From assembly GCA_027452145.1 (NCBI GenBank), contig DAIDHB010000439.1:34128-98127 (forward strand): a stretch of 64,000 bases of DNA. The letters run 5' to 3'. Origin of the DNA: Planctomycetales bacterium. Lineage in GTDB: Bacteria > Planctomycetota > Planctomycetia > Isosphaerales > Isosphaeraceae. Numbering within the stretch: the first letter of the stretch is position 1; the number at the start of each line of letters is the position of its first letter. A model generated the notes under the pieces. The model saw only the letters and a program-made list of their open reading frames with translations. It did not search any database and had not been told where the DNA came from. The translations under genes and the position numbers were made by a program. Shown here in pieces: positions 1-8,763 of this stretch.

Positions 1-803
1 TCCTCGCAGACGCGGAACGTGGTGCCGCTGCCGCCGAATGGGTCGAGCACCAGGTCGCCGGGCACGGTGGACATCTCGATCACGCGGTCGAGGATCTTGG
101 TCGACAGCGCATTGGCCTTGCGCTGCCCCGACTTGAACTTGCGGTGCCGGACCGGCGGGATGTCGGTCCAGACGTCCTTGAGCGTGATGCCGTTGGGGTG
201 GAGCGCCCGGCGATGGCCGCCGTAATCCTTCACCTCGCCGCCGCAGTGGCGGCAGGTCTGCACGGGGGTTCGGATGCGCCGAAATGTCGACGGCTTTCCC
301 TTCGAATAGTAGAGCAGGCTGTAGTGGCTCGGGTGCAGCCGCCCGGCGATCGGCAGGGATGCGCTCATCTCGACGGCGATCCAGTGGCGGAACGTCAGGC
401 CCAGCTCGGTCAGGTGCGAGCCAAGAAGGATGTTCCACCGCGGCAGGTTGTAGACGAAGATCGACCCGCCCGGCTTCAGCACGCGGACGCACTCGTCCAG
501 CCAGCGGCGGCACCAGGCGAGATAGGCGTCGTCGGAGAGCAGGTCATCGGTGCGGGCGCCGTATTCCTTGCCGAGGTTGAACGGCGGGTCGGCGAACACG
601 GTGTCGACGCACGAATCGACCAGCCGCGGCAGGACGTTCAGGCAGTCGTCGGCGAACAGGGCGCCCCGCGCGGTCGCGTGGACCGGCGCGATCCTGGCGC
701 CCGGCTTGAGGTAAGGCGCGATGTCGAATCGCCCCTGGGGCTGGCCGCCATCGGGGGTCGTTCGTCCGTTTTCTGAGGTCGTCGAAAGGCTCATCCGCGT
801 CAT
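1..803 (-). CDS. Site-specific DNA methyltransferase, beta-type layout (partial)
   Basis: Adenine or cytosine-N4 DNA methyltransferase; it would methylate the exocyclic amino group of a base within a recognition site. I translated the reverse strand from the ATG at 803 and the frame stays open to the window edge, so the C-terminus is missing. The catalytic motif DPPF lies at residues 72-75, followed by a long middle region with a CRHCGG pair, and the SAM-binding motif DPFGGSGTT comes near the cut end. Catalytic motif first and SAM motif last is the beta-class order. A second ATG at 794 is a possible start. No restriction endonuclease gene is visible beside it on this side, so it may be an orphan or have a partner beyond the window. 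Confidence 0.85.
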   Translation of the reverse strand, partial: MTRMSLSTTSENGRTTPDGGQPQGRFDIAPYLKPGARIAPVHATARGALFADDCLNVLPRLVDSCVDTVFADPPFNLGKEYGARTDDLLSDDAYLAWCRRWLDECVRVLKPGGSIFVYNLPRWNILLGSHLTELGLTFRHWIAVEMSASLPIAGRLHPSHYSLLYYSKGKPSTFRRIRTPVQTCRHCGGEVKDYGGHRRALHPNGITLKDVWTDIPPVRHRKFKSGQRKANALSTKILDRVIEMSTVPGDLVLDPFGGSGTTFRVCE

Positions 804-1053
804 TCTATCCGATCTACTGGGCTCGTCGACGGCGTGGCAAATCCGGCCGATGAGCATCATGCCGGCGACGCGGGGCGACGGCAAGCGGTGTCGTGTGGAA
901 TCAAGGGCAGGCTGGCCTGATGACACGTCGCGGGCCGGCCGTCCTCTCGAAGGCGGGGCCTGCGATGTGTAGGATGAAGGATCGCGGCGTACCGGGTCCA
1001 GGGCTCGACCGGGCCGAACGCACGAGAGCCTGAGGATTTGCGAAAGGTGATCC

Positions 1054-1542
1054 ATGGCCGACACGGCGACCCTGTGGGACGGGCAACCGGCGGCCCGATG
1101 GATCGAGCGGCTTGACGACCCGGACGGGCACGTCCGCTGGCAGGCCGTCGATGCGCTGCGCCACATCGCCGAGCCGGCGCTGGCGGTTCCGCTGTTCGTC
1201 GGGATCCTGCGGCGCGGCGACGATGGCGGCTGGCGCGCCCGGGCCCTGGCTGCTCATGCGCTTTATGACATGGCCTTCGAGGCGGAATGCCGGCCGCTGC
1301 TGCGCCCGGCGGTCGGAGCGCTGGCCGAGGCGCTCGACGACCCGTGCCTCGACGTGGCCCATCAGGCGGCGTGGATCCTCGAGCTGCTCGGTCCGGCCGC
1401 GGCCGCCGCCGGGCCGGCCCTCCGCCGGGCGATCGATCGGGGCGATGAGGAGTTATCGGCCGCGGCGCGCGGCGCGCTCGCGGCCATCGAGGGCGGGGAT
1501 GAACGCCGGGCGGGTATCGACGGCCTGTTGCCGAAGGACTGA
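1054..1542 (+). CDS. HEAT-repeat protein
   Basis: A 162-residue protein built of alpha-helical repeats of HEAT/PBS-lyase type: DDPDGHVRWQAVDALRHI near residues 22-39 and LDDPCLDVAHQAAWILELLG near 92-111 are typical repeat units. There is no signal peptide or membrane segment, so it is probably cytoplasmic. HEAT repeats usually provide protein-binding surfaces; no enzymatic domain is attached. The ATG follows AGGTGATCC, a weak ribosome site. The next gene on the same strand codes for a small membrane protein 83 bases downstream. The partner is unknown. Confidence 0.7.
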   Translation: MADTATLWDGQPAARWIERLDDPDGHVRWQAVDALRHIAEPALAVPLFVGILRRGDDGGWRARALAAHALYDMAFEAECRPLLRPAVGALAEALDDPCLDVAHQAAWILELLGPAAAAAGPALRRAIDRGDEELSAAARGALAAIEGGDERRAGIDGLLPKD

Positions 1543-1625
1543 TTGGGATACCCGGGTCGGCCGGGATGGGTCGTCATCGCGGCATCCGGGCGGGTTCGAC
1601 ACATCCCGCGACCGAGGGCGAGATC

Positions 1626-2039
1626 ATGCTGGAGTCCGTCGCGTCCCGGGTGGTTCGCGGGCTGGCCTATCGGACGTACTGGGTCGTTGTCTATCTGGCG
1701 TATCTTTCGCTGGCCCTGGTCGCGTGCATCGCGCTCCTCGGAGCCCTTGCCGCATTCCTCGACCCGGGCGCGCTGAGATCCGGCCCGGCGCGGCTGCACG
1801 TCGCCGTCCGGGAGCGGGTCATGATGGCGGTCACGTGCGCAGCGTTCGGGCTGCTCGCGGCGTTCGGTGCCCGGAAGCTACGGGATTATCACGGGCGGAT
1901 CAATCCTCTGTATCCGGAGATGCAGGTCGATTTCCGCCCCGCCCGGCCCGCGGCGGGCACGCGCCGGCCGGACGACTGGTCGAACGGGCCCGAGGGTTCG
2001 ATGCTGATGTATGACCGGGAGCTTGACGAGGGCATCTGA
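1626..2039 (+). CDS. Hypothetical two-TM membrane protein
   Basis: I do not recognise a family. The 137-residue product starts best at the ATG at 1626, preceded by GAGGGCGAG; an in-frame ATG at 1566 would add 20 residues that do not look like protein. Two hydrophobic spans are visible, about residues 17-45 (YLAYLSLALVACIALLGAL) and 64-82 (MMAVTCAAFGLLAAFG), followed by a polar C-terminal tail of about 50 residues rich in Arg, Asp and Pro. It is probably an inner-membrane protein with both ends on the same side. It follows the HEAT-repeat gene in the same direction and could share its transcript. Confidence 0.5.
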   Translation: MLESVASRVVRGLAYRTYWVVVYLAYLSLALVACIALLGALAAFLDPGALRSGPARLHVAVRERVMMAVTCAAFGLLAAFGARKLRDYHGRINPLYPEMQVDFRPARPAAGTRRPDDWSNGPEGSMLMYDRELDEGI

Positions 2040-2052
2040 TCGCGGGCGGAGT

Positions 2053-2385
2053 CTACTCAGATCCCGCCGGCCGGTCGATCCAGCGCTGATAGCACGCGAC
2101 GCACAGGTGGAACACCTCGCGGCGGTAGACCTCGTCGCGGGCCTCGTCGGCCTCGGTGGAACCCAGGCGCCGGATCAGCCGGCGGATCTCCGATCCCACG
2201 TCGAGGGAAAGGTCGGACTCGGTGTAGACCGGCGGATAGGGATCGGCCACCGCCAGGATCGAGATGACATATAGCTCGCCCCGGCCGGGCTGGAGGACTC
2301 GCCCGCAGCGCCGGCAATGGCACGGCGAGTGGACGAGGCGCTCGCCACTCGGGTCTTCCTGGGGATGAGGATGCTCGATCGTCAT
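2053..2385 (-). CDS. Small protein with zinc-ribbon-like CxxC motifs
   Basis: A 110-residue protein read from the ATG at 2385. Two cysteine groups are separated by about 70 residues: HCRRCGRV near 23-30 and LCVACYQRW near 94-102. This spacing suggests a split zinc-binding site. The middle segment (ELYVISILAVADPYPP) is hydrophobic but short, and acidic residues follow. The reading frame stays open further upstream, but the extra residues are Arg-rich and look non-coding. Function unknown; a zinc-stabilised structural or regulatory protein is an inference. It converges with the membrane protein gene ending at 2039. Confidence 0.5.
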   Translation of the reverse strand: MTIEHPHPQEDPSGERLVHSPCHCRRCGRVLQPGRGELYVISILAVADPYPPVYTESDLSLDVGSEIRRLIRRLGSTEADEARDEVYRREVFHLCVACYQRWIDRPAGSE

Positions 2386-2746
2386 GACGTTTCTCGGTGC
2401 GGGGAACCCGATCCAGCCGACCTCAGGATAGCCGCCCGCCGATGAGGCGGACAGGAGCCGCCGATCGCCGTCTTGACCGGAAGCTCGTGGGCGGCGAGAG
2501 TTGAGTGGCGAGCGGCGAGCGAGAATGGCACGGCGAACGCCTCGGCGAGCCGGCATTCGAGGATGCCGACGCACCATCCCGGCTCGGCAGGAGCCTCGCC
2601 CTCCCGACGATCCGGCTCGACGGGCGCGCCCGAATTGTGTCGGGATGCCGCACCGGACCGTGCCCCGTGCTTGCACCCTCCCGCCTCGCCGCGACTCCAC
2701 ACGCATCGAATCCCGCCCGCCGCGCGACGCCCCGCCCGGGGCGCGC

Positions 2747-2752
2747 TATAAT
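2747..2752 (+). promoter_or_regulatory. Possible -10 box upstream of the marR-type gene
   Basis: A consensus TATAAT sits in a short AT-rich island (2747-2780) inside very GC-rich DNA, 44 bases before the MarR-family start codon. No good -35 hexamer lies 16-18 bases upstream. MarR proteins usually bind imperfect palindromes close to their own promoter, and the sequence around 2758-2782 is AT-rich enough for this, but I see no clear palindrome. Confidence 0.3.
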
Positions 2753-2795
2753 TCCACTGTTGAACTATTTGACTTTCGAACCCCTCGGGCTTACC

Positions 2796-3251
2796 ATGTC
2801 GTCGAGCAGCGAGAAGAAGTGCGGGCCGGACACCTGCGGCATGCTGGCCGACCTGTGGCGGCTGATGCAGTCGGTCAAGGATGATGCGGAGCCCGAGCTC
2901 GAGGCCCTGGGGTTGTCGTCCAAGGCGTTCTTCCTGCTGCAAGCGGTCGAGGACAATCCGTTCCCGGCCGAGCTGGCGCGGCGGATGCATCTGCCGCCGC
3001 CCACGGTGACCTATCTGGTCAAGCAACTGGAGGGCCTGGGTTTCGTGGAGCGGCGGGCGGAGCCCGGCGACCTGCGGAAGTTTCGGCTGGTGGCGACCGA
3101 GGAAGGCAGGTCGGCGCTGGCGCGGGGGCGGATGGCGCTGAGCGCCGCGCTGGGCCAGCGGCTCGGGCGGCTCGCCGGGCGGGACGCAACCGCATTCGGG
3201 CGGATCGTCAGGCGCCTGGCCGGCCCGCATGACGAGGGCGGCCGGCGGTAG
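2796..3251 (+). CDS. MarR-family transcriptional regulator
   Basis: A 151-residue winged-helix regulator. Residues about 40-110 carry the MarR fold: the helix-turn-helix region FPAELARRMHLPPPTVTYLV, then LEGLGFVERR and the wing PGDLRKFRLVATEEG. The N-terminus has KKCGPDTCGM, two cysteines four residues apart, which could sense oxidants or metal; this is inference. The frame extends upstream to a GTG at 2505, but the start at 2796 fits the family and the AT-rich promoter. It is followed in the same direction by an SDR (122 bases on) and an aldo/keto reductase, the usual layout of a MarR repressor controlling small redox enzymes. Confidence 0.85.
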   Translation: MSSSSEKKCGPDTCGMLADLWRLMQSVKDDAEPELEALGLSSKAFFLLQAVEDNPFPAELARRMHLPPPTVTYLVKQLEGLGFVERRAEPGDLRKFRLVATEEGRSALARGRMALSAALGQRLGRLAGRDATAFGRIVRRLAGPHDEGGRR

Positions 3252-3373
3252 GGGCTGGTGCGTCGTCGGGGTTGATTTCGTCGTCTGGTCGACCGGTTCG
3301 CCCGGGATCGCCGCGCTGCGCTCTATCGCGGGGCGACCGGGGCCGGAGATTCCACGTACCGAAGGAGCGATCG

Positions 3374-4159
3374 ATGGAACTGAAGGGGAAGGTCGCGGTT
3401 GTGACGGGGGCGTCGCGGGGGATCGGCCGGGCGATCGCGCGCCGGCTGGCTCGCGAGGGCGCGCTTGTGTGCGTCAACTATCGCAACGACGGCGAGGCGG
3501 CGAATTCGGCGGCCGCCGAGATCGCCGCGGCCGGCGGCGAGGCATTCGCCCTCCAGGCCGACGTCAGCTCGGTTGCCGAGATCGAGCGGTTCTTCGAGTC
3601 GCTCGACGCCGTGCTGACGAGGCGCCGGGGCGACCGGGCGTTCGACATCCTGGTGAACAACGCCGGGATCTCGGGCCACGGCACGATCGCCACGGCAACG
3701 GAGGAGACGTTCGACCGGGTGTTCGCCACCAACGTCAAGGGGCCGTTCTTCACCACCCAGCACGCCCTGCCACGGCTGCGCGACGGCGGGCGGATCATCA
3801 ACGTCTCGTCGAACCTGTCGCGGCGGCCGCTGCCGCACGCACCGGCGTACTGCATGACCAAGGCGGCGATCAATAATTTCACCGAGAGCCTGGCGGCCGA
3901 CCTGGGGCGCAGGGGGATCACGGTGAATACCCTGTCGCCCGGGCTCACGGCCACGGACATGAACGCCCGGCTGCGCGAGGACCCGCGGATGACGCAGTTG
4001 TTCTCGTCGCTCACCGCGCTGGGGCGAGTCGGCACGGTCGACGAGGTCGCCGAGGCGGCCGTTTTGCTCGCCTCGCCCCGTGCAAGCTGGGTAACGGGCC
4101 AGTACTTCGAGGCCAGCGGCGGGCTCGGGCTCGTCCTTCCGGGATTCGGGGTGAATTGA
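3374..4159 (+). CDS. SDR family oxidoreductase
   Basis: A 261-residue NAD(P)-dependent short-chain dehydrogenase/reductase with a classical Rossmann fold. The cofactor motif TGASRGIG is at residues 11-18, NNAG at 95-98, the serine region INVSS at about 142-146, and the catalytic YxxxK is Y159-C-M-T-K163. The C-terminal SWVTGQYFEASGG is the usual end of 3-oxoacyl-ACP reductase-like SDRs. The ATG at 3374 has a clear GAAGGAG ribosome site; an earlier in-frame start at 3272 lacks one. It lies between a MarR regulator and an aldo/keto reductase and may be co-transcribed with the latter (53-base gap). The substrate cannot be read from the sequence. Confidence 0.9.
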   Translation: MELKGKVAVVTGASRGIGRAIARRLAREGALVCVNYRNDGEAANSAAAEIAAAGGEAFALQADVSSVAEIERFFESLDAVLTRRRGDRAFDILVNNAGISGHGTIATATEETFDRVFATNVKGPFFTTQHALPRLRDGGRIINVSSNLSRRPLPHAPAYCMTKAAINNFTESLAADLGRRGITVNTLSPGLTATDMNARLREDPRMTQLFSSLTALGRVGTVDEVAEAAVLLASPRASWVTGQYFEASGGLGLVLPGFGVN

Positions 4160-4212
4160 CAGTCCGGGATTGGAGATCGGCCCGTTCCATCAACAAGCGG
4201 AGGGACGTACGA

Positions 4213-5250
4213 ATGATGCGATACCGATTGCTCGGCCGGTCGGGGCTGCGGGTCTCTGAACTCTGCCTGGGGACCATGACGTTCGGCGAGGACTGGGGCT
4301 GGGGCTCGTCGCGGGACGAGAGCCGCAAGGTCCTCGACGCGTTCCTCGAGGCCGGCGGCAACTTCATCGACACGGCGAATGTTTATACCAATGGCACCAG
4401 CGAGAGCCTGCTCGGCGAGTTCCTCCAGGGAAGGCGCGACTCGGTCGTCCTGGCGACCAAGTACACCAACGCGATGCCCGGCACGGATCCCAACGCCGGG
4501 GGCAACCAGCGGAAGAACATGCTGCGGTCGGTCGAGGCCAGCCTCAAGCGGCTGAAGACCGACTACATCGACCTGTACTGGCTGCACATCTGGGACAGGT
4601 TGACGCCGCTGGACGAGGTGATGCGGGCCTTCGACGACCTGGTGCGCCAGGGGAAGATCCTGCACGCCGGCGTCTCGGACATGGCCGCCTGGGCGGTCGC
4701 CCGGGCGAACACGATCGCCGAGCTGCGCGGCTGGTCGCCGTTCATCGCGCTTCAGATCGAGTACAGCCTGGTCGAGCGTACGGTCGAGCGCGAGCTGGTG
4801 CCGATGGCCGAGGAACTGGGGATCGGCATCACGGCCTGGTCGCCGCTGGGCGGCGGCATCCTCACGGGCAAATATGCCGAGGGCAAGGCACGCGACGACG
4901 ACCGGCTGAATACCGAGATGATGAAGCGCTTCGGCACCGGCCGGAAGGACCCCACCTGCATCGTGGCCGAGGTCGCCGAAATCGCCCGCGAGGTCGGGCG
5001 CTCGCCCGCGCAGGTCGCCCTGGCCTGGCTACGCCAGCGGCCCGTCCCGGTGATCCCGATCGTCGGCGCACGGCGGCTCGAGCAGTTCCGCGACAACCTC
5101 GCGTGCCTCGACCTGACCCTCGACGCCGACCAGCTCTGGCGGCTCGACGATGTCAGCCGCGTCGAGCTGGGATTCCCGCACGACTTCTACGACCGCGAGA
5201 TGGTGCGGGCCCTGGTCTCGGGCGGGTTGTGGGAGAGGATCGAGGGGTAG
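4213..5250 (+). CDS. Aldo/keto reductase
   Basis: A 345-residue NADPH-dependent aldo/keto reductase of the YajO/AKR11-12-like group. The catalytic tetrad is visible: D53 and Y58 in FIDTANVYTNG, K83 in ATKYTN and H125 in LYWLHIWD. Near the C-terminus PVIPIVGARRLEQFRDNL is the phosphate-binding loop. The start at 4213 is preceded by GGAGGGACGTACG, a strong ribosome site; the frame opens earlier at 4156 inside the tail of the SDR gene. With the SDR and MarR genes it forms a plausible three-gene carbonyl-reduction cluster. Confidence 0.9.
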   Translation: MMRYRLLGRSGLRVSELCLGTMTFGEDWGWGSSRDESRKVLDAFLEAGGNFIDTANVYTNGTSESLLGEFLQGRRDSVVLATKYTNAMPGTDPNAGGNQRKNMLRSVEASLKRLKTDYIDLYWLHIWDRLTPLDEVMRAFDDLVRQGKILHAGVSDMAAWAVARANTIAELRGWSPFIALQIEYSLVERTVERELVPMAEELGIGITAWSPLGGGILTGKYAEGKARDDDRLNTEMMKRFGTGRKDPTCIVAEVAEIAREVGRSPAQVALAWLRQRPVPVIPIVGARRLEQFRDNLACLDLTLDADQLWRLDDVSRVELGFPHDFYDREMVRALVSGGLWERIEG

Positions 5251-5253
5251 AGA

Positions 5254-5272
5254 TCAGTGGTCAGTGGTCAGT
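5254..5272. repeat. 7-bp tandem repeat TCAGTGG after a stop codon
   Basis: TCAGTGG occurs twice and then starts a third time, beginning three bases after the aldo/keto reductase stop codon. On the other strand the unit is CCACTGA, the same unit seen upstream of the gene at 42294. A related family (ACCAATG) occurs at 19918-20113. Confidence 0.7.
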
Positions 5273-5423
5273 TCGTATGCTTGCCGCAGGGCCACTTCAC
5301 GGCGGAGGGTGGACATCGCCCACCGGCCGAGGCGAGGCGAGGCAACGGCAGCGCGGGTGAAATCCAATGACTTCCCGGGCGGGAAACCGGGGTGAATTCC
5401 ACGCGATTCCGGCGCGGGAAATC

Positions 5424-5440
5424 GGCGGGTTTCACCCACC
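5424..5440. repeat. Short palindromic repeat, GGTTTCACC type
   Basis: GGCGGGTTTCACCCACC differs by one base from the copy at 36067-36083. It sits in the intergenic space between two convergent genes, 12 bases from the stop codon of the PSD1 gene, so it could also act as a transcript end hairpin. Confidence 0.5.
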
Positions 5441-5451
5441 CCACGAAAAAC

Positions 5452-8400
5452 TCAGTGCTTGATCACGGCCTCGTCGTAATTGAGCAGCGCCTGCGCCAGC
5501 ACGGTCATCGCGGCGTGCTCGGCCGGGTCGATCGTCGGGTCGCGCGGGGCATCGCCGACGGCCAGGAGCTTCGTCGCATCCGAGCGGCCCGAGCGGAACT
5601 CATCGAGCTGGTCGCGATGGAGGGTTTCGAGCGTGGTGACCTCGCGCGCTCGCGGGCGGCGGCCGGTCGTGGCGCGGAAGAGGAAGGTCACGCGGTCGTC
5701 GAGCGTCGAGCCTCCCTCGCGGAACGCCCGCGCGGCGAGCGCGCGGGCGGCCTCGACGTATTGCGGGTCGTTCAGCAGCACGAGGGCCTGGAGCGGCGTG
5801 GCGGTCGCCTGCCGCTTGACGGCGCAGACCTCGCGGGTCGTCGCGTCGAAGGTCAGCATGGCCGGCGGCGGCGAGGTGCGCTTCCAGTACGTGTAAAGAC
5901 TGCGGCGGTGGCTTCCGGGCCCGACGTCGCGCTGATACGCCGTGCCCGACTTCTCCTCCCACAGCCCGGCCGGCTGATACGGCTTCACCGGCGGGCCGCC
6001 GATGGTGTCGACCAGCAGGCCGCCGGTTGCCAGCGCGCCGTCACGGAGCATCTCGGCGGATAGCCGCACCCGTGGGCCGCGGGCCAGCAGGGCATTCTCG
6101 GGATCATTCGCGAGCAGCTCGGGGGCTGCGTCCGAGCTCTGCCGGTACGTTGACGACGTGACGATCAACCGCACCAGGCGCTTGACGTCCCAGCCGTCGT
6201 CGACAAATGTCCGCGCCAGCCAGTCGAGCAGCTCCGGATGACTCGGGAGCTGGCCCTGGCTGCCGAAGTCCTCGGGCGTGGCGACGATCCCCCGGCCGAA
6301 GAGCGCCTGCCACCAGCGATTCACGGCGACGCGCGCCGTCAGCGGGTGGCCCGGGTCCGTGAGCCAGCGCGCCAGGCCCAGCCGGTTGCGCGGCCAGCCG
6401 GCGGCGAAGGCCGGCAGGGCCGCCGGCGTGCCCGGGGCGACTCGTTCGCCGGGCGCGTCATACGCGCCTCGCTTCAGGAGAAACGTCGGCCGCGGCCGGG
6501 CCATCTCGCGCATCACCATGATCTCGGGGACCGGGTCGACCAGCGCGTTCTGTGCCTTGCGAAGCGCCGTCACCTTCGCCAGGTCGTTGCGGTACGACGG
6601 ATCGACATTCGCCAGGTAGTAGGCGAATAGCTCGTCGCGCTGCTGGCGGCTCAGGCGGCCCGGGTCGAGGGCCAGGGCGTCGGACAGCGCGCGGCCATCG
6701 AAGATCTGCGCCACCTCGATCGGCGCGAGCGCCCGGTCAAACACCTTCAGCTCGTCCACCAGGCCGTTCCTGAACCCGCGGTCGCGGAACCGCTGGCCGA
6801 CCGTGAGCGAATCATTGCCGCCGCCCGTGATGTTCTTCGTGAGCCGGTCGCGCACGACCTCGCAATCGGCCCGGCGGCCGTCGACGTAAAGTGCCAGGCC
6901 CGAGGCGCGGCTCGAGCCGTCGTACGCGATCGCGACGTGGGTCCACCGCCCGATCGCCAGCGGCTCGCGCGCCCGGATGCCGATCGCGTTGCCGGGCCAG
7001 AAGTGGATCAGGCCGACGCTCAGCTTGCCGTCCTCGATCAGAAGCTGATAGCCGCGGCTGCCGGCGTCGGTCCAGGCCATCGAGCGGTGCAGGATCACCG
7101 CGCGGTCCTTGTGGTCGGGCGTGTTGAGCCAGAGCGCGATCGAGAACGGGTCGGAGCGGTCGAAGTTGCCCAGCGGGAGCGTCACGTTGTTCTCGCCCGA
7201 CAGCCGGAGCCCGCGGCCCACCCTGCCGGCGACGACCTCGGGATTCTCGGTCGTCTGGCCGGGCTTCTTCGCGTCGGCGCGGTTGGCGACCTTGCCGCCA
7301 TCGATCGCGTCGAGCGGGTAGTCGCCGATCCGGCCGGTGAAGAGCGGTTGGCGGGATCTTGCGCCGGATGTCAGCCATTTCTCGAAATCCGCCCGCCGTG
7401 ATTCGGCCTGGCGAGGCAGGGCGGCCTCGGCGTTGCGGACGGCTTCGCCTGCGTCGGCGATGGAGCGTTCGCGATCGGGTGTCGTGAGGAGCAGCGTCGG
7501 CGTCGGCGTGGCGTCGGTGAAGTGCGAGTACAGCCCGGCCTCGTCGATGCTGGCGAAGAACGCCGAGAGGCTGTAGTACTCCTTCTGGCTGATCGGGTCG
7601 TATTTGTGGCTGTGGCAGCGGGCGCATTCGAGCGTGAGGCCCAGGAATGCCGTGGCGAAGGTGCTGGTCCGGTCGTTGACGTACTCGACGCGGAATTCCT
7701 CGTCGATGCTGCCCCCCTCGTTGGTCTGGCGATGATGGCGGTTGAAGGCCGTGGCGAGGACCTGGTCGCGGGTCGGGCGCGGCAGCAGGTCGCCGGCGAT
7801 TTGCCAGGTGACGAAGCGGTCGTAGGGGAGATTCGCGTTGAACGCGCGGACGACCCAGTCGCGCCAGGGCCAGGTGTCGCGGTAGCGATCGGCCTGGTAG
7901 CCGTAGGTGTCGGCATAGCGCGCCAGGTCGAGCCAGTCGACGGCCATCCGCTCGCCGAACCGGGGAGAGTTGAGCAAACGGTCGACCAGCCGCTCGTAGG
8001 CATCGGGGCGTGGGTCGGCGAGGAACGCGTCGACCTCGGCAATTGTCGGCGGCAACCCGGTCAGGTCAAACGTCACGCGGCGGATCAATCGCTCGCGGTC
8101 GGCCTCGGGCGCGGGCGAGCGGCCCTCGGCCTCGAGCCTCGCGAGGACGAATCGGTCGATCGCGTTTCGCGGCCAATCGGCGTGCTTCACCGCGGGCACC
8201 GGCGCGGCGGCCGGCGGGCGGAACGACCAGTGCGGCTGCCACTCGGCGCCCTGGGCGACCCAGCGCTTCAGGATGTCGATCTCCGCCGCGGTGAGGGTCC
8301 GCCCGAGCGACTTCGGCGGCATGCGCTCGGATTCGTCGGCCGATGTGATCCGCGCGACCAGCTCGCTCTCGTCCGGCTTGCCGGGCACAATCGCGCGGAG

Positions 8401-8637
8401 GCCGGATTCGCTCTCGCCGAAGGCGCCTTCCTTCGTGTCGAGCCGCAGCCCGGCCTTGCGCTCGCGGGCATCGGGCCCGTGGCAGCGGAAGCACTTGTCC
8501 GAGAGGATCGGCCGGACCTCGAAATTGAAGTCGACCGGGTGCGATCGATCGGGCTCGCCGGCCGAAATCGCGGGCGTGAGGAGCATCGCGGCGAGCAGGG
8601 CGGCGGCCGTCGCGAGGCGCGGGGTTTGCAGTGGCAT
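5452..8637 (-). CDS. PSD1 family cytochrome with DUF1549, LamG-like and DUF1553 domains
   Basis: A 1061-residue exported planctomycete cytochrome c protein. A signal peptide covers residues 1-26. The PSCyt1 domain has the haem motif C49-F-R-C52-H53 (KCFRCHGPDARERKAG). DUF1549 follows at about 155-365 with GERMAVDWLDLARYADTYGY and a second CARCHSHKYDP. A LamG/concanavalin-like insert lies near 500-640 (FSIALWLNT to ELKVFDRAL). DUF1553 ends the protein (LARWLTDPGHPLTARVAVNRWW). The ATG at 8637 starts at the signal peptide; the frame upstream is antisense to the phosphatase gene. These proteins are often next to a DUF1501 gene; here the only DUF1501 gene is 10 kb away. The enzymatic role is not established. 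Confidence 0.9.
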   Translation of the reverse strand: MPLQTPRLATAAALLAAMLLTPAISAGEPDRSHPVDFNFEVRPILSDKCFRCHGPDARERKAGLRLDTKEGAFGESESGLRAIVPGKPDESELVARITSADESERMPPKSLGRTLTAAEIDILKRWVAQGAEWQPHWSFRPPAAAPVPAVKHADWPRNAIDRFVLARLEAEGRSPAPEADRERLIRRVTFDLTGLPPTIAEVDAFLADPRPDAYERLVDRLLNSPRFGERMAVDWLDLARYADTYGYQADRYRDTWPWRDWVVRAFNANLPYDRFVTWQIAGDLLPRPTRDQVLATAFNRHHRQTNEGGSIDEEFRVEYVNDRTSTFATAFLGLTLECARCHSHKYDPISQKEYYSLSAFFASIDEAGLYSHFTDATPTPTLLLTTPDRERSIADAGEAVRNAEAALPRQAESRRADFEKWLTSGARSRQPLFTGRIGDYPLDAIDGGKVANRADAKKPGQTTENPEVVAGRVGRGLRLSGENNVTLPLGNFDRSDPFSIALWLNTPDHKDRAVILHRSMAWTDAGSRGYQLLIEDGKLSVGLIHFWPGNAIGIRAREPLAIGRWTHVAIAYDGSSRASGLALYVDGRRADCEVVRDRLTKNITGGGNDSLTVGQRFRDRGFRNGLVDELKVFDRALAPIEVAQIFDGRALSDALALDPGRLSRQQRDELFAYYLANVDPSYRNDLAKVTALRKAQNALVDPVPEIMVMREMARPRPTFLLKRGAYDAPGERVAPGTPAALPAFAAGWPRNRLGLARWLTDPGHPLTARVAVNRWWQALFGRGIVATPEDFGSQGQLPSHPELLDWLARTFVDDGWDVKRLVRLIVTSSTYRQSSDAAPELLANDPENALLARGPRVRLSAEMLRDGALATGGLLVDTIGGPPVKPYQPAGLWEEKSGTAYQRDVGPGSHRRSLYTYWKRTSPPPAMLTFDATTREVCAVKRQATATPLQALVLLNDPQYVEAARALAARAFREGGSTLDDRVTFLFRATTGRRPRAREVTTLETLHRDQLDEFRSGRSDATKLLAVGDAPRDPTIDPAEHAAMTVLAQALLNYDEAVIKH

Positions 8638-8763
8638 CCGGTTCTCTCCGGGGGGCGGGTCTTCCTTCCGGGCGGGCGGGATTGCGGCTCGGCTTGCCCC
8701 ACCGATTATACTGCAACGTCGGGTTCCGGGGACAGGCGACCGGGGACGGAGGATCGACCGCGC

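Noticed and set aside
1..803. A restriction-modification system
   Set aside because: Only the methyltransferase is visible and no endonuclease lies on the side that can be read.
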